From assembly GCA_036898135.1 (NCBI GenBank), contig CM072515.1:75735072-75799071 (forward strand): 64,000 nucleotides of DNA, given 5' to 3'. A program made the translations under genes and the position numbers. Within the stretch, counting starts at the first letter, position 1; each line of letters starts with the position of its first letter. Origin of the DNA: Oncomelania hupensis. Its lineage: Eukaryota; Mollusca; Gastropoda; Littorinimorpha; Pomatiopsidae. This document shows positions 10,472 to 20,866 of this stretch, piece after piece. Below the pieces are notes generated by a model that searched no databases, had not been told where the DNA came from, and was given only the letters and a program-made list of their open reading frames with translations.

Positions 10472-11207
10472 GTAGCATGTGAGCATGAATTTTGGTTACA
10501 TATCACCACTCTTTGAGTCTTCGGAAGGAGTGTGTGTAGCATGTGAGAATGAATTTTGGTTACATATCACCATTCTTTGAGTCTTTGGAAGGAGTGTGTG
10601 TAGCATGTGAACATGTATGTTGGTTACATATCACCATTCTTTGAGTCTTCGGAAGGAGTGTGTGTAGCATGTGAACATGTATGTTGGTTACATATCACCA
10701 CTCTTTGAGTCTTTGGAAGGAGTGTGTGTAGCATGTGAACATGTATGTTGGTTACATATCACCACTCTTGAGTCTGTGTAGCATGTGAACATGTATGTTG
10801 GTTACATATCACCACTCTTTGAGTCTTTGGAAGGAGTGTGTGTAGCATGTGAACATGTATGTTGGTTACATATCACCACTCTTTAAATCTTCGGAAGGAG
10901 TGTGTGTAGCATGTGAACATGTATGTTGGTTACATATCACCACTCTTTGAGTCTTTGGAAGGAGTGTGTGTAGCATGTGAACATGTATGTTGGTTACATA
11001 TCACCACTCTGAGTCTTTGGAAGGAGTGTGTGTAGCATGTGAACATGTATGTTGGTTACATATCACCACTCTTTGAGTCTTTGGAAGGAGTGTGTGTAGC
11101 ATGTGAACATGTATGTTGGTTACATATCACCACTCTTTGAGTCTTTGGAAGGAGTGTGTGTAGCATGTGAACATGTATGTTGGTTACATATCACCACTCT
11201 TTGAGTC
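10472..11207. repeat. 64-bp minisatellite
   Basis: About 11 units. Each comprises the 35-bp piece found alone at 47.06-48.33 kb (GTAGCATGTGAACATGTATG) plus 29 bp including ATCACCACTCTTTGAGTC. One unit near 10770 and another near 11010 have internal deletions. It lies in the intron between the B exon (11561-11624) and the A exon (10142-10220). Confidence 0.95.
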
Positions 11208-11560
11208 AGATTTAATAATAAGGCAGTTAGAATCCACTATTATAATATTATTATTACTATTATTAATCTTTATTTATTACCTTTTTAAAATGTAATCATA
11301 AAACAAAAAAGAAGTTTTTAATCAATCAAGTTTGAATATGGGGTTCACATCGGAAAAAACTCCCACCCATAAGAAATGTTCCTCCCGTAGTAGAACTGAA
11401 CCCTTCTTCATTGGCAGTGGCACACATGCATGTAACTTAGCTCAGAGCCTATTCTATACTTTAGGTCTAGAAAGGTGAAACTGTACAGCAGCTAAACTAA
11501 AATCACTATATAGATAACACATGACAATAATTGCTAAATATGAAACATAAACATACTTAC
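11208..11560. other. Intron sequence homologous to 49820-50122
   Basis: No gene. This 350-bp stretch aligns with the segment just 3' of the exon B copy at 50.1 kb (shared GTAGAACTGAACCCTT-like, CACACATGCATGTAA and GTACAGCAGCTAA blocks). It supports duplication of exon plus intron. Confidence 0.7.
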
Positions 11561-11624
11561 TGTATCCCTTTGAGTCACTGTCAGGTTCTGTCTTCACTTT
11601 AGACAACTCTGAGTCATGTGGCTC
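11561..11624 (-). CDS. Type B exon with psi-K-x-E motif
   Basis: Acceptor TTGATTTCAG is followed by GAGCCACATGAC. The exon ends at ACA|GTAAGTATG. It is 64 nt, phase 0 to phase 1, so it accepts exon A (which ends in phase 0) and joins onto another exon A (which starts in phase 1). The peptide is EPHDSELSKVKTEPDSDSKG plus Y. It contains VKTE followed by acidic and Ser residues, a match to the negatively charged SUMO-attachment consensus. Its near-identical copy is 50123-50186. It probably belongs to the N-terminal region of a zinc-finger regulator; that assignment is inferred. Confidence 0.7.
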
Positions 11625-11661
11625 CTGAAATCAATTTGAGACTATATTACTTTACAACAAT

Positions 11662-12082
11662 TATCAGTTCAGTTAATGTGTTGAGTGCTGTAATGACTGT
11701 ATCACGCAGTTAATGTGTTAAAGTGCTGTAATGACTGTACCACACAGTTAATGTGTTGAAGTGCTGTAATGACTGTACCACAGAGTTAATGTGTTGAAGT
11801 GCTGTAATGACTGTACCACACAGTTAATGTGTTGAAGTGCTGTAATGACTGTACCACACAGTTAATGTGTTGAAGTGCTGTAATGACTGTACCACACAGT
11901 TAATGTGTTGAAGTGCTGTAATGACTGTACCACAGAGTTAATGTGTTGAAGTGCTGTAATGACTGTACTACACAGTTAATGTGTTAAAGTGCTGTAATTG
12001 CTGTACCACACAGTTAATGCGTTGAAGTGCTGTAATGGCTGTACCACACAGTTAATGTGTTAAAGTGCTGTAATTGCTGTAC
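11662..12082. repeat. 38-bp minisatellite, first segment
   Basis: Units of 38 bp with core AGTTAATGTGTTGAAGTGCT. The array is interrupted at 12082/12083 by a LINE and continues at 13345. Confidence 0.95.
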
Positions 12083-13065
12083 AATGCGTATGATCACTTA
12101 GAGACCTCTGGTTCCTTTGTCCGCATTCTATTTATAGACTTTTCTTCTGCTTTCAATACCATACAGCCACACCTCATGGCTCAGAAGCTTTTGTCTTACA
12201 CTGTCCCTCCTAGACTCGTCCTGTGGATCGTTCACTTCCTCGTGTCCAGATCTCAGGTTGTCCGCTTTCACTCTGCTGTCTCATCTCTCAAACAAACGTC
12301 CACAGGAGCTCCTCAGGGTACGATTCTTTCTCCGGTACTTTTCACGCTCTACACAAACGACTGCAGAGGAACTGATGCCTCACCGGTCATAAAGTACTCG
12401 GATGACTCTGCCCTTGTGGACCTGTCCAATTCAAATGCTATGTATTTCTCTGCAGTTGATAGGTTCAGCTCCTGGTGCAAACAAAACTATCTGGACTTAA
12501 ATGTCAAGAAAACTAAGGAACTGGTCATTGACTTTCGTAAAAACAACACTCTCATTCCAGACCTTGTCATTGATGGTGTTACAGTCGAGAGAGTCACCCA
12601 ATACAAATACCTGGGAACCATCATTGACGAGAAACTGAACTTCACTGCAAACACCCAGGCCATACACAAAAAATGTCAGTCTAGAATTTACTGCCTTCAA
12701 AAACTTCGAAATCTCCAAGTCAGTAGCCGCATCCTTCAGACCTTTTACTCTTCTTTTATTGAGTCCGTTCTTACCTTTTCTTTTATCTGCTGGTATGGAA
12801 GTTTGTGTGTAAAAAACAAAAGTATTCTGGATCGAGTAGTGAACGTCTGTGGGAGGGTTGTGGGAGTGAAACAAGAGAGTCTGCAGGTGTTGTATGAAAG
12901 ACGTGTTGTGCAGAAAGCTATTTGCTTTGTGCTGGATAGCACTCATGTGCTTGCGCACCACTTCCAGCTCCTGCCTTCTGGAAGGCGCTACCAAACACCA
13001 AGGGTCAGAACTCTCAGAATGAAAAACAGTTTTATTCCAAAGGCTGTCTCATTACTTAATAAATG

Positions 13066-13066
<1 letters not shown>
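12083..13066 (+). CDS. LINE reverse transcriptase fragment (5'-truncated)
   Basis: The frame is open from the truncation point (NAYDHLE) to TGA at 13064-13066, about 327 codons with no defects. RT motif A is FIDFSSAFNTI, motif B is GAPQGTILSPVLFTLYTND and the catalytic motif C is YSDDSALV, with Ser in place of the common Ala. The thumb region has YKYLGTIIDEKLNF and FYSSFIESVLTFSFICWYG, and the end has LLPSGRRY. The endonuclease and fingers are missing through 5' truncation, the usual result of incomplete target-primed reverse transcription. The SDD variant and thumb are typical of L2/Rex1-like members of the CR1 group. Confidence 0.85.
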
Positions 13067-13114
<48 letters not shown>

Positions 13115-13344
13115 GTTTGCCCAAAACAATCTCATTTCACTTTTTTTTTTTTTTTTTTTTTTAATGTTAGCATGCATAAGTGTAATTCTATTCATATGTG
13201 ACTGTGCATTTTTATCCTCATTGTCATTATGATTGTTGTTATTATTATTGTGATGTTTATTCCTTGTTGATTATAATTGTACACCACAATGTAATTTCTT
13301 GTAAAAGATAATAAAGTTGTCTTATCTTATCTTATCTTATCTTA
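12083..13344 (+). mobile_element. 5'-truncated CR1/L2-like LINE, tail (TCTTA)n
   Basis: The insert interrupts a 38-bp unit between CTGTAC and CACACAG, so left and right flanks rejoin into a complete unit without loss. Any target duplication is at most 3 bp (TAC). It carries an open RT fragment, a (GT)n run (about 13068-13110), a T-run (13141-13162), an ATAAAG signal-like end and a TCTTA pentamer tail (about 13318-13344). The clean frame suggests a young insertion. Confidence 0.9.
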
Positions 13345-14286
13345 CCACACAGTTAATGTGTTGAAGTGCTGTAATGACTGTACCACAGTTAATGTGTTGA
13401 TGTGCTGTAATGACTGTACCACACAGTTAATGTGTTGAAGTGCTGTAATGACTGTACCACACAGTTAATGTGTTGAAGTGCTGTAATTGCTGAACCACAC
13501 AGTTAATGTGTTGAAGTGCTGTAATGACTGTACCACACAGTTAATGTGTTGAAGTGCTGTAATGACTGTACCACCGAGTTAATGTGTTGAAGTGCTGTAA
13601 TGACTGTACCACACAGTTAATGTGTTGAAGTGCTGTAATGACTGTACTACACAGTTAATGTGTTAAAGTGCTGTAATTGCTGTACCACACAGTTAATGTG
13701 TTGAAGTGCTGTAATGACTGTACCACACAGTTAATGTGTTAAAGTGCTGTAATTGCTGTACCACACAGTTAATGTGTTGAAGTGCTGTAATGACTGTACC
13801 ACAGAGTTAATGTGTTGAAGTGCTGTAATGGCTGGACCACACAGTTAATGTGTTGAAGTGCTGTAATGACTGTACCACACAGTTAATGTGTTGAAGTGAA
13901 GTAATGACTGTACCACACAGTTAATGTGTTAAAGTGCTGTAATTGCTGTACCACACAGTTAATGTGTTGAAGTGCTGTAATGACTGTACCAGAGTTAATG
14001 TGTTGAAGTGTTGTAATGACTGTACCACAGAGTTAATGTGTTGAAGTGCTGTAATGACTGTACCACACAGTTAATGTGTTGAAGTGCTGTAATGACTGTA
14101 CCACACAGTTAATGTGTTAAAGTGCTGTAATTGCTGTACCACACAGTTAATGTGTTGAAGTGCTGTAATGACTGTACCACAGAGTTAATGTGTTGAAGTG
14201 CTATAATGACTGTACCACACAGTTAATGTAAGTGCTGTAATGACTGTACCACAGTTAATGTTTTGAAGTGCTGTAATGACTGTACC
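13345..14286. repeat. 38-bp minisatellite, second segment
   Basis: Continuation of the array begun at 11662, about 24 units. Sub-variants (CACAGAG versus CACACAG; AATTGCTG versus AATGACTG) recur in blocks, which indicates higher-order duplication. Its last bases GTACC (14282-14286) form the left target duplication of the LTR insertion. Confidence 0.95.
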
Positions 14287-14537
14287 TGTAACAGCAGAAA
14301 TAGTGACGACAACAATGTAGGAAATTAGCTTAGCGCAGAATAGATACCATCGAATGAAACTGGACGTTAATACAACAGTTATCTAAAAAGCAGCCCACAC
14401 ATGGCAAATTAACTTTCTTGAGACAGTCACACCGACAACCGATAAAGATACCATCTAACAGCTGGAGCGACCAAGAATGTTAAATAGCATACTCAAGACC
14501 AAACTGACCATAACGCCAACGGTGACCAGAGTCACTA

Positions 14538-15592
14538 CAGGGCTAGAAATTAACTTCTTTCTTATGGGGCCACCGGGCCCCTTGATTGAAAAATTTGAGG
14601 GCCCACAAGCAACTTTCGGGGCCCAACTTAAAAATTAATGCAAACAAAAAACAAAAGGATTATTGACAATATAATAAGTAGAAAGTACAATTTGTCTGAT
14701 AATCTAAAATAAAAAAAATTGAATTTCCAATTTTGCTGAGTGATGTCATTTTTATTTGCCTTTTCTTTCACTTTCAAACATTACCAACAAAAAAGGGGAA
14801 AAAACACACACACGCACACATTCAGTGATACACATATTCCAGTGACTAGTGAGCCTGAAATGGCCATTAAACAAAATAGAAAAAAATCAAGTGAGTCTCT
14901 TGTATAATACTTTTCAGTTTTGTGACTGAGTATTGCACAATACACATCATTAAATTTTTAATATGAGTAACCTAACAAAAAATCTGACCTCAATGCACAA
15001 AAGTTTAAAACAAAACCATGAAAGGGAACTAAACTTAACAGTACTCTTCCTCGTTCACTTCAAGGCCATGCCATGGAAATCTTTTTTTCCACCCTTCATT
15101 GTAGTTCCTTGATCTTTTTTCCTCTTCATACTTCTTTTTTCTCTCTTTTTCTTGTTCTTTCCTTTCGTCGACGTTTTCTTCTGGCGTCTTTCGCTTCCCA
15201 AAAATGGGAAAATACGCCATCGCCGATTGTTTTAGCAACTGTATGGCGACGATATGTAGCCATACTTTCGTACTTGCAAAGATGGACATTTTGCGCTTAT
15301 GTTGTGCCATAGCCTTTTGTTTATTATATTAAAATGATATTGAAGTGTATATTACACTTTTGAGTGCAAAATTAAAGGGTTTTCGCTTCTTTTCTCTGTT
15401 TTTTTTTCTGTCCAAATTTAGGGCACCGGTGTGGGTTGCTTCCCTTGGCCCAAATACGAAACCGCCGAGTAGAGCTAGCTGTAGCAGACGAATTATTTTG
15501 CGGGCCAGCGGGCCCTTCGTTTTTCAACTTTCCGAGCCCGAAATCAACTTTGCGGGTTTTTGGCCCCGGGCCCCCGCTAATTTCGAGCCCTG
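14538..15592 (-). mobile_element. hAT-like non-autonomous element, TSD CACTA
   Basis: The left end CAGGGCTAGAAATTAA and right end TTTCGAGCCCTG form inverted ends, with about 90 bp of weaker inverted similarity inwards (GGGCCC-rich blocks at both sides). CACTA flanks both sides (14533-14537, 15593-15597). The interior keeps the 5' end of a transposase-like ORF on the minus strand. hAT elements usually make 8-bp duplications, so the 5 bp seen leaves the class open. Confidence 0.7.
15035..15220 (-). pseudogene. Transposase N-terminus, TTF-type finger remnant
   Basis: A 61-codon frame starts MAYFPIFGKRKTPEENVDER, then a Lys/Glu/Arg-rich helix, then RSRNYNEGWKKRFPWHGLEV. A W...FPW block upstream of a CxxC is the start of the TTF-type zinc finger found in hAT transposases and ZNF862-like proteins. 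The frame stops at the first finger Cys, so only the beginning survives. It sits inside the 1055-bp inverted-end element and would have belonged to its autonomous parent. Confidence 0.5.
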
Positions 15593-16302
15593 CACTAAGA
15601 CACTAAATAGCCTAGATTCGCGTAATCGTTATTGCATCCTTTCCCCACTCTACTTCTGACATTCCACTTCAAATATAATTATGCGCGTCCAGTCACTAGA
15701 ACAAGGGGGAGTAAATATGCATAACAAACGAATAATCCCGCGTATGCGAGATTGACGAAAACGAGAGCTAAAAACGATTGGTCAGAAGACTACTAGGCAC
15801 TCTTGCATATCTTTGGGCCCAAATCTTAGCTAGCCAGTCGCAAACGAAATGCTCAGCTGTGAGGGTCGACCAAAGGAACAAACTGCAGTGTCCGTCTATC
15901 TCCATCTCATCAAGAGAGTGCTAGAGACGTAAAAGACGAGTTCACGAGTCCCAGAGTCTACAAGTAAGATAACGCTAGTAGTTTGATATGTGTATGATTA
16001 TTGTATATTGATTGCCATGCATTGATAATATGTTCTTGATATATAGTTACAGAAACAGAATATTGTTTCTGAGACAGTATGCATGTGGTTTGATGTATAT
16101 TAGCCTTAAGATTCGAATCGAATTGTGCATATGGGAACCCTGCAGGTGTCTGATGCTATAGACACTTTGCAGAGGAGACCGCAAACTTACAGCTAACGAG
16201 AATACTGTAGCCAGAGCTCCGACTTTTACAGGTCGGTCCTGGGATCATAAAGGTTTGTGGAGACAAACGCCTGACCGTCGCTCCCGTGGCACCAAAGGAG
16301 AA

Positions 16303-17927
16303 CAGGGTTCCCACCATTATTCCATAATTAAGTTCCATACCTTTTCCAGACTTTTTCCAGACATGGAAAACATTTTTCCAAGACTTCACATATGTTAACC
16401 AACGTTCACAAACCCACTCATAAAATGGAACAAACTATACAAATTTTCATGTATTAATGTATTAAAACTGCATCAACAGCTAGAAAACTTCAAGAGTACC
16501 TCTTTTTCAAAAAACTATTTATAAATTTAAATAATTGCCCTCAGTCAGAAAACAACAGCTTTAAATACAAAGATAGATTTGCTTCTTTTTTTTTTTTTTT
16601 TAAACTCTAATCGTCAGTTTTTCATTTCTTGCTGCTTTTGACTGATTTGTTCTTCAAGAGCAGAGATCTCAGCTGATTTTTGCTTTGCTGATCTCTTAAG
16701 AGCATTCGATTTGGCAATCAGTGTAAAGTTTTGTGTTGTCTCAGCTTTTTCTGAAAATTCATCAGCACTCTTTAACATCTCCCTTGCACAAATTTCAAGC
16801 TTGCTATATAAACGAAAATATTTAACATAATTTTTTTATTCTATTATTTTAAAGTCTTAGTACTTTGCCATATTAATAAATCGAGTATTTTCAAGTGCTG
16901 GACAAATTGTTGAGTGCAACATGATAAATAACGATAACAATGGACATGTAGTATTGTTACATATTTTTTATTCATTATTTTGCACAAATCTAGCATTGAT
17001 GGTCAATAAGTCACAACACTGGATTCGGTGTTTAGAAGTTAGCTTTCCTTGAATTATTTAATAATCAAAATCTTTTCTTCAAAATTAAAGTAGTATAATA
17101 TACGTAATACCTTACAAATCTAGATACTGGAGTTTCAGTCATGAGATTACCTACTAAAGGATCATTAAATAAAATAAAAATAATCGAATTTTAAAATAGA
17201 ATTTAAAAGGCAGAGACAGAGAGATTATAGATTGATAGAAACTAAGAAAGAAAGATTTTGACATGGTGGAGAAAAAGACCTACCCTTTATTGGAAGCCAC
17301 ATCGACATGAGCAAAATAGTCCTCGACAGTTCTCTCCTAGGCAGTAGACCTACACTTTGCTTTTTGTGCTGCAAGAAGATCTTGGTGTTTTTTTCCCGAC
17401 ATGTGGATTTTCTGTTTTCAACGCACACTCTCCCATGTTACAGACATCGAAATCTTTCTTACAGACTTTGCATCTCGCTCGTCGTCTGCATCCAATATCT
17501 TCTTCTATCCAATCTGCGTACTGCTTCTGCGTCAGCCACGCTTGGTTAAAAATACATTTCCCCATGGCGATTTTTCGTCTCAGTTTATTTGATGTCGCAC
17601 CTTGGAACGATCCGGAAAAAGTATCTGTCAGCGCGCATGCGCAGTGCTATAAGAGGGAGGCTACGCTAGCCAAACCGTATTTTGTCTGCAGTGTTGTCAA
17701 GAGAATGGCAAAGTTACGATAAACATCAAACCTTTTTCCCCCCTGATCCAGTTTATCATAAAAGTCAGGCAAGTTAAAAAGTTGGGGCTAATATAACTGG
17801 AAAAGTTCAAAAGTTTTCAAGACTCTAATTGCCAATATTTATTATTTCAAAGCTTTTCAAGCCCTGGAAATGCATGTTCAATTTTTCCATGGCTTTTCCA
17901 GACTTTCAAAACTCGGTTCGAACCCTG
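16303..17927 (-). mobile_element. hAT-like element with CAGGGTTC ends
   Basis: The left end is CAGGGTTCCCACC and the right end, reversed, is CAGGGTTCGAACC. Both are followed by repeats of the TTTCCAGAC/CTTTTCCA type, usual in hAT subterminal regions. GGAGAA flanks both sides (16297-16302, 17928-17933), consistent with a slightly eroded hAT duplication. The minus strand holds a BED-like transposase start; the rest of the transposase is missing. Confidence 0.75.
17350..17565 (-). pseudogene. hAT transposase N-terminal BED-like finger, frameshifted
   Basis: The frame starts MGKCIFNQAWLTQKQYADWI and reads CKVCKKDFDVCNMGECALK, the first half of a CxxC...HxxxxH BED-like finger typical of hAT transposases. 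The conserved second half (HMSGKKH) is present in another frame immediately downstream, so a 1-nt slip occurs near 17400. That frame then meets a TAG about 16 codons after HMSGKKH. BED fingers bind the transposon ends. This copy cannot be functional. Confidence 0.65.
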
Positions 17928-18506
17928 GGAGAACTACTAAGAGTCTACCTGGCCACGTCCGAACCCCACAGCTACAAGGGCGACCCGACTCACCGTAGAT
18001 AAGTCACCCACAAATGAACTGAGTCTTACCCTCGAGAAAACTAGAACATTTAATAACCTACGAACAGTGAAAATCGTAACCGCAGTTAGCAAAGGATGAA
18101 GGAAACCTGCTAAAGAACTGTCCCAGCACGTTGAACTATATTACTTATTAATTTACCGGTTAATGCAGAAACGTTAAAGTTTGTGTTGAATATATAAAAA
18201 GTGAAATTACATACATACGACTGGTGTCATTCTATTTGTATTGTTGTGTAGCTATTAGTTTTCTTCTCTCGAGACATAATAATCTAGTCTTTTGATTAGT
18301 AATTAACGGTTCTCAAGTTGAGCCAAATGATACTAAAATTCCCGAGAACAAATATAAATTTTATGTGACCAAAGTGCCGTGATCTGTCTCACACAACTTT
18401 CGGAATTCTGGTAAAAGAACGATCGATAGTGGTAGCACATCGCCCATCTATCAATAAGTCTTACCCCCTAGTAAGATAAACGTATCTTCCCCAGAATATC
18501 ATCACA

Positions 18507-18540
18507 GTACCACACAGTTAATGTAAGTGCTGTAATGGCC
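18507..18540. repeat. Residual 38-bp minisatellite unit after the LTR insertion
   Basis: GTACCACACAGTTAATG followed by AAGTGCTGTAATGG matches the 38-bp unit with a small deletion. It proves that the LTR-like insert split this array. Confidence 0.85.
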
Positions 18541-18544
18541 TGAA

Positions 18545-18667
18545 AGGTTCGGGGAGGTTCAAAATCTTGTTTTTGAGGCTCTCAGATCCAGAACCTAGGT
18601 TCCTGAATTTTTTTTGATCCAATAGGTTCAATAACCTACGTTTGGGATTGAGAACCTCCCCGAAACT
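18545..18667. repeat. Fold-back element (123 bp)
   Basis: AGGTTCGGGGAGGTTC at 18545-18560 is mirrored by GAACCTCCCCGAAACT at 18652-18667 (15 of 16 paired). The interior has the perfect palindrome GAACCTAGGTTC. The whole piece could fold as a long hairpin; it is a miniature inverted-repeat candidate. Confidence 0.65.
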
Positions 18668-18693
18668 TCCAAATAAGACGGGCCATCAGGGAG

Positions 18694-20642
18694 GCATCAT
18701 GCTGGACTATTAGCTCAGGCTCCATTGTATAAGTGACATCAAGCTGGACTATTAGCTCAGGCTCCATTGTATAAGAGACATCAAGCTGGACTATTAGCTC
18801 AGGCTCCATTGTATAAGAGACATCAAGCTGGACTATTAGCTCAGGCTCCATTGTATAAGAGACATCAAGCTGGACTATTAGCTCAGGCTCCATTGTATAG
18901 AGACATCAAGCTGGACTATTAGCTCAGGCTCCATTGTATAGAGACATCAAGCTGGACTATTAGCTCAGGCTCCATTGTAATAGAGGCATCAAGTTGGACT
19001 ATTACCTCAGACTCCAAGGTATAAGAGACATCAAGCTGGACTATTAGCTCAGGCTCCATTGTAATAGAGGCATCAAGCTGGACTATTAGCTCAGGCTCCA
19101 TTGTAATAGAGACATCAAGCTGGACTATTAGCTCAGGCTCCATTGTAATAGAGACATCAAGCTGGACTATTAGCTCAGGCTCCATTGTATAAGAGACATC
19201 AAGCTGGACTATTAGCTCAGGCTCCATTGTATAAGAGACATCAAGCTGGACTATTAGCTCAGGCTCCATTGTATAAGAGACATCAAGCTGGACTATTAGC
19301 TCAGGCTCCATTGTATAAGAGACATCAAGCTGGACTATGAGCTCAGGCTCCATTGTATAAGAGACATCAAGCTGGACTATTAGCTCAGGCTCCATTGTAA
19401 TAGAGGCATCAAGTTGGACTATTACCTCAGACTCCATTGTATAAGAGACATCAAGCTGGACTATTAGCTCAGGCTCCATTGTATAAGAGACATCAAGCTG
19501 GACTATTAGCTCAGGCTCCATTGTATAATAGACATCAAGCTGGACTATTAGCTCAGGCTCCATTGTATAAGAGACATCAAGCTGGACTACTAGCTCAGGC
19601 TCCATTGTATAAGAGACATCAAGCTGGACTATTAGCTCAGGCTCCACTGTATAAGAGACATCAAGCTGGACTATTAGCTCAGGCTCCATTGTATAAGAGA
19701 CATCAAGCTGGACTATTAGCTCAGGCTCCATTGTATAAGAGACATCAAGCTGGACTATTAGCTCAGGCTCCACTGTATAAGAGACATCAAGCTGCACTAT
19801 TAGCTCAAGCTCCACTGTATAAGAGACATCAAGCTGGACTATTAGCTCAGGCTCCATTGTATAAGAGACATCAAGCTGGACTATTAGCTCAGGCTCCATT
19901 GTATAAGAGACATCAAGCTGCACTATTAGCTCAAGCTCCATTGTATAAGAGACATCAAGCTGGACTATTAGCTCAGGCTCCATTGTATTTAAGACATCAA
20001 GCTGGACTATTAGCTCAGGCTCCATTGTATAAGAGACATCAAGCTGGACTATTAGCTCAGGCTCCATTGTATAAGAGACATCAAGCTGGACTATTACATC
20101 AGGCTCCATTGTATAAGAGACATCAAGCTGGACTATTAGCTCAGGCTCCATTGTATAAGAGACATCAAGCTGGACTACTAGCTCAGGCTCCATTGTATAA
20201 GAGACATCAAGCTGGACTATTAGCTCAGGCTCCACTGTATAAGAGACATCAAGCTGGACTATTAGCTCAGGCTCCACTGTATAAGAGACATCAAGCTGGA
20301 CTATTAGCTCAGGCTCCATTGTATAAGAGACATCAAGCTGGACTATTAGCTCAGGCTCCATTGTATAAGAGACATCAAGCTGGACTATTATCTCAGGCTC
20401 CACTGTATAAGAGACATCAAGCTGGACTATTAGCTCAGGCTCCATTGTATAAGAGACATCAAGGTGGACTATTAGCTCAGGCTCCATTGTATAAGAGACA
20501 TCAAGCTGGACTATTATCTCAGGCTCCATTGTATAAGAGACATTAAGGTGGACTATTAGCTCAGGCTCCATTGTATAAGAGACATCAAGCTGGACTATTA
20601 CCTCAGGACCATTGTATAAGAGACCTTAAGCTGGACTATTAC
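18694..20642. repeat. 42-bp minisatellite derived from an exon-intron junction
   Basis: About 46 units of 42 bp. On the minus strand each unit reads ATGGAGCCTGAG, then a GTAATAG-like heptamer, then TCCAGCTTGATGTCTC. This is the last 12 nt of exon 3 plus the first 30 nt of its intron. In most units the donor GT has become CT or AT. Because 42 is divisible by three, both strands stay open (MEPELIVQLDVSYT on minus; YKRHQAGLLAQAPL on plus). It is probably intronic, since the first units after the donor are out of frame with the exon. Confidence 0.9.
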
Positions 20643-20722
20643 CTCAGGCTCCATTGGATGTATATCCACGAATCTCTCTGTCTTCACCCATACTGTTTTG
20701 GTGTCCAATGGCCCACTGCTTT
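20643..20722 (-). CDS. Type A exon (exon 3) with psi-K-x-E motif
   Basis: Acceptor TTCTTTGTTACAG precedes AAAGCAGTGG, and the exon ends CCTGAG|GTAATAG. It is 80 nt, phase 1 to 0. The peptide ESSGPLDTKTVWVKTERF continues VDIHPMEPE. VKTE fits the SUMO consensus. Phase and spacing fit joining to exon 2 (21758-21961) upstream and to the type B exon (11561-11624) downstream. The 42-bp array starts directly at its donor, so the real donor competes with repeated look-alikes. Function is inferred: N-terminal regulatory segment of a zinc-finger-type protein. Confidence 0.75.
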
Positions 20723-20812
20723 CTGTAACAAAGAAATCATCAAACACATCTTGGGTGAGTGCTAGAGTGGATGATAAAATGGAACAGTTGTTGTCACTCA
20801 CATCCATCTGTT

Positions 20813-20866
20813 CCAGATTTGGTTCGGAAGAGTCCGCTGGACCTAAAGCAATAATCATGTAATGTA
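20813..20866 (+). mobile_element. Minimal LINE 3'-end insertion
   Basis: Only the conserved 3' terminal block (GGTTCGGAAGAGTCCGCTGG), the TAAAGCAATAAT spacer and a TAATG-like tail are present, in plus orientation. This is a very strongly 5'-truncated copy in the intron between exons 2 and 3. Confidence 0.65.

Larger units (their letters stand above)
14287..18506. mobile_element. Solo-LTR-like element with nested DNA transposons
   Basis: The insert begins TGTAACAGC and ends ATCATCACA, the TG...CA ends of an LTR. It is flanked by the exact 5-bp duplication GTACC (14282-14286 and 18507-18511) inside the 38-bp array, a fragment of which resumes after it. Subtracting the two nested elements (14538-15592 and 16303-17927) leaves about 1.54 kb without coding capacity, so a solo LTR is most likely. 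Orientation was not determined; the family is unknown. Confidence 0.75.

Noticed and set aside
19437..20546. 369-residue repetitive open frame on the plus strand
   Set aside because: It is the opposite strand of the 42-bp array; openness follows from the repeat unit, with no splice or start context.
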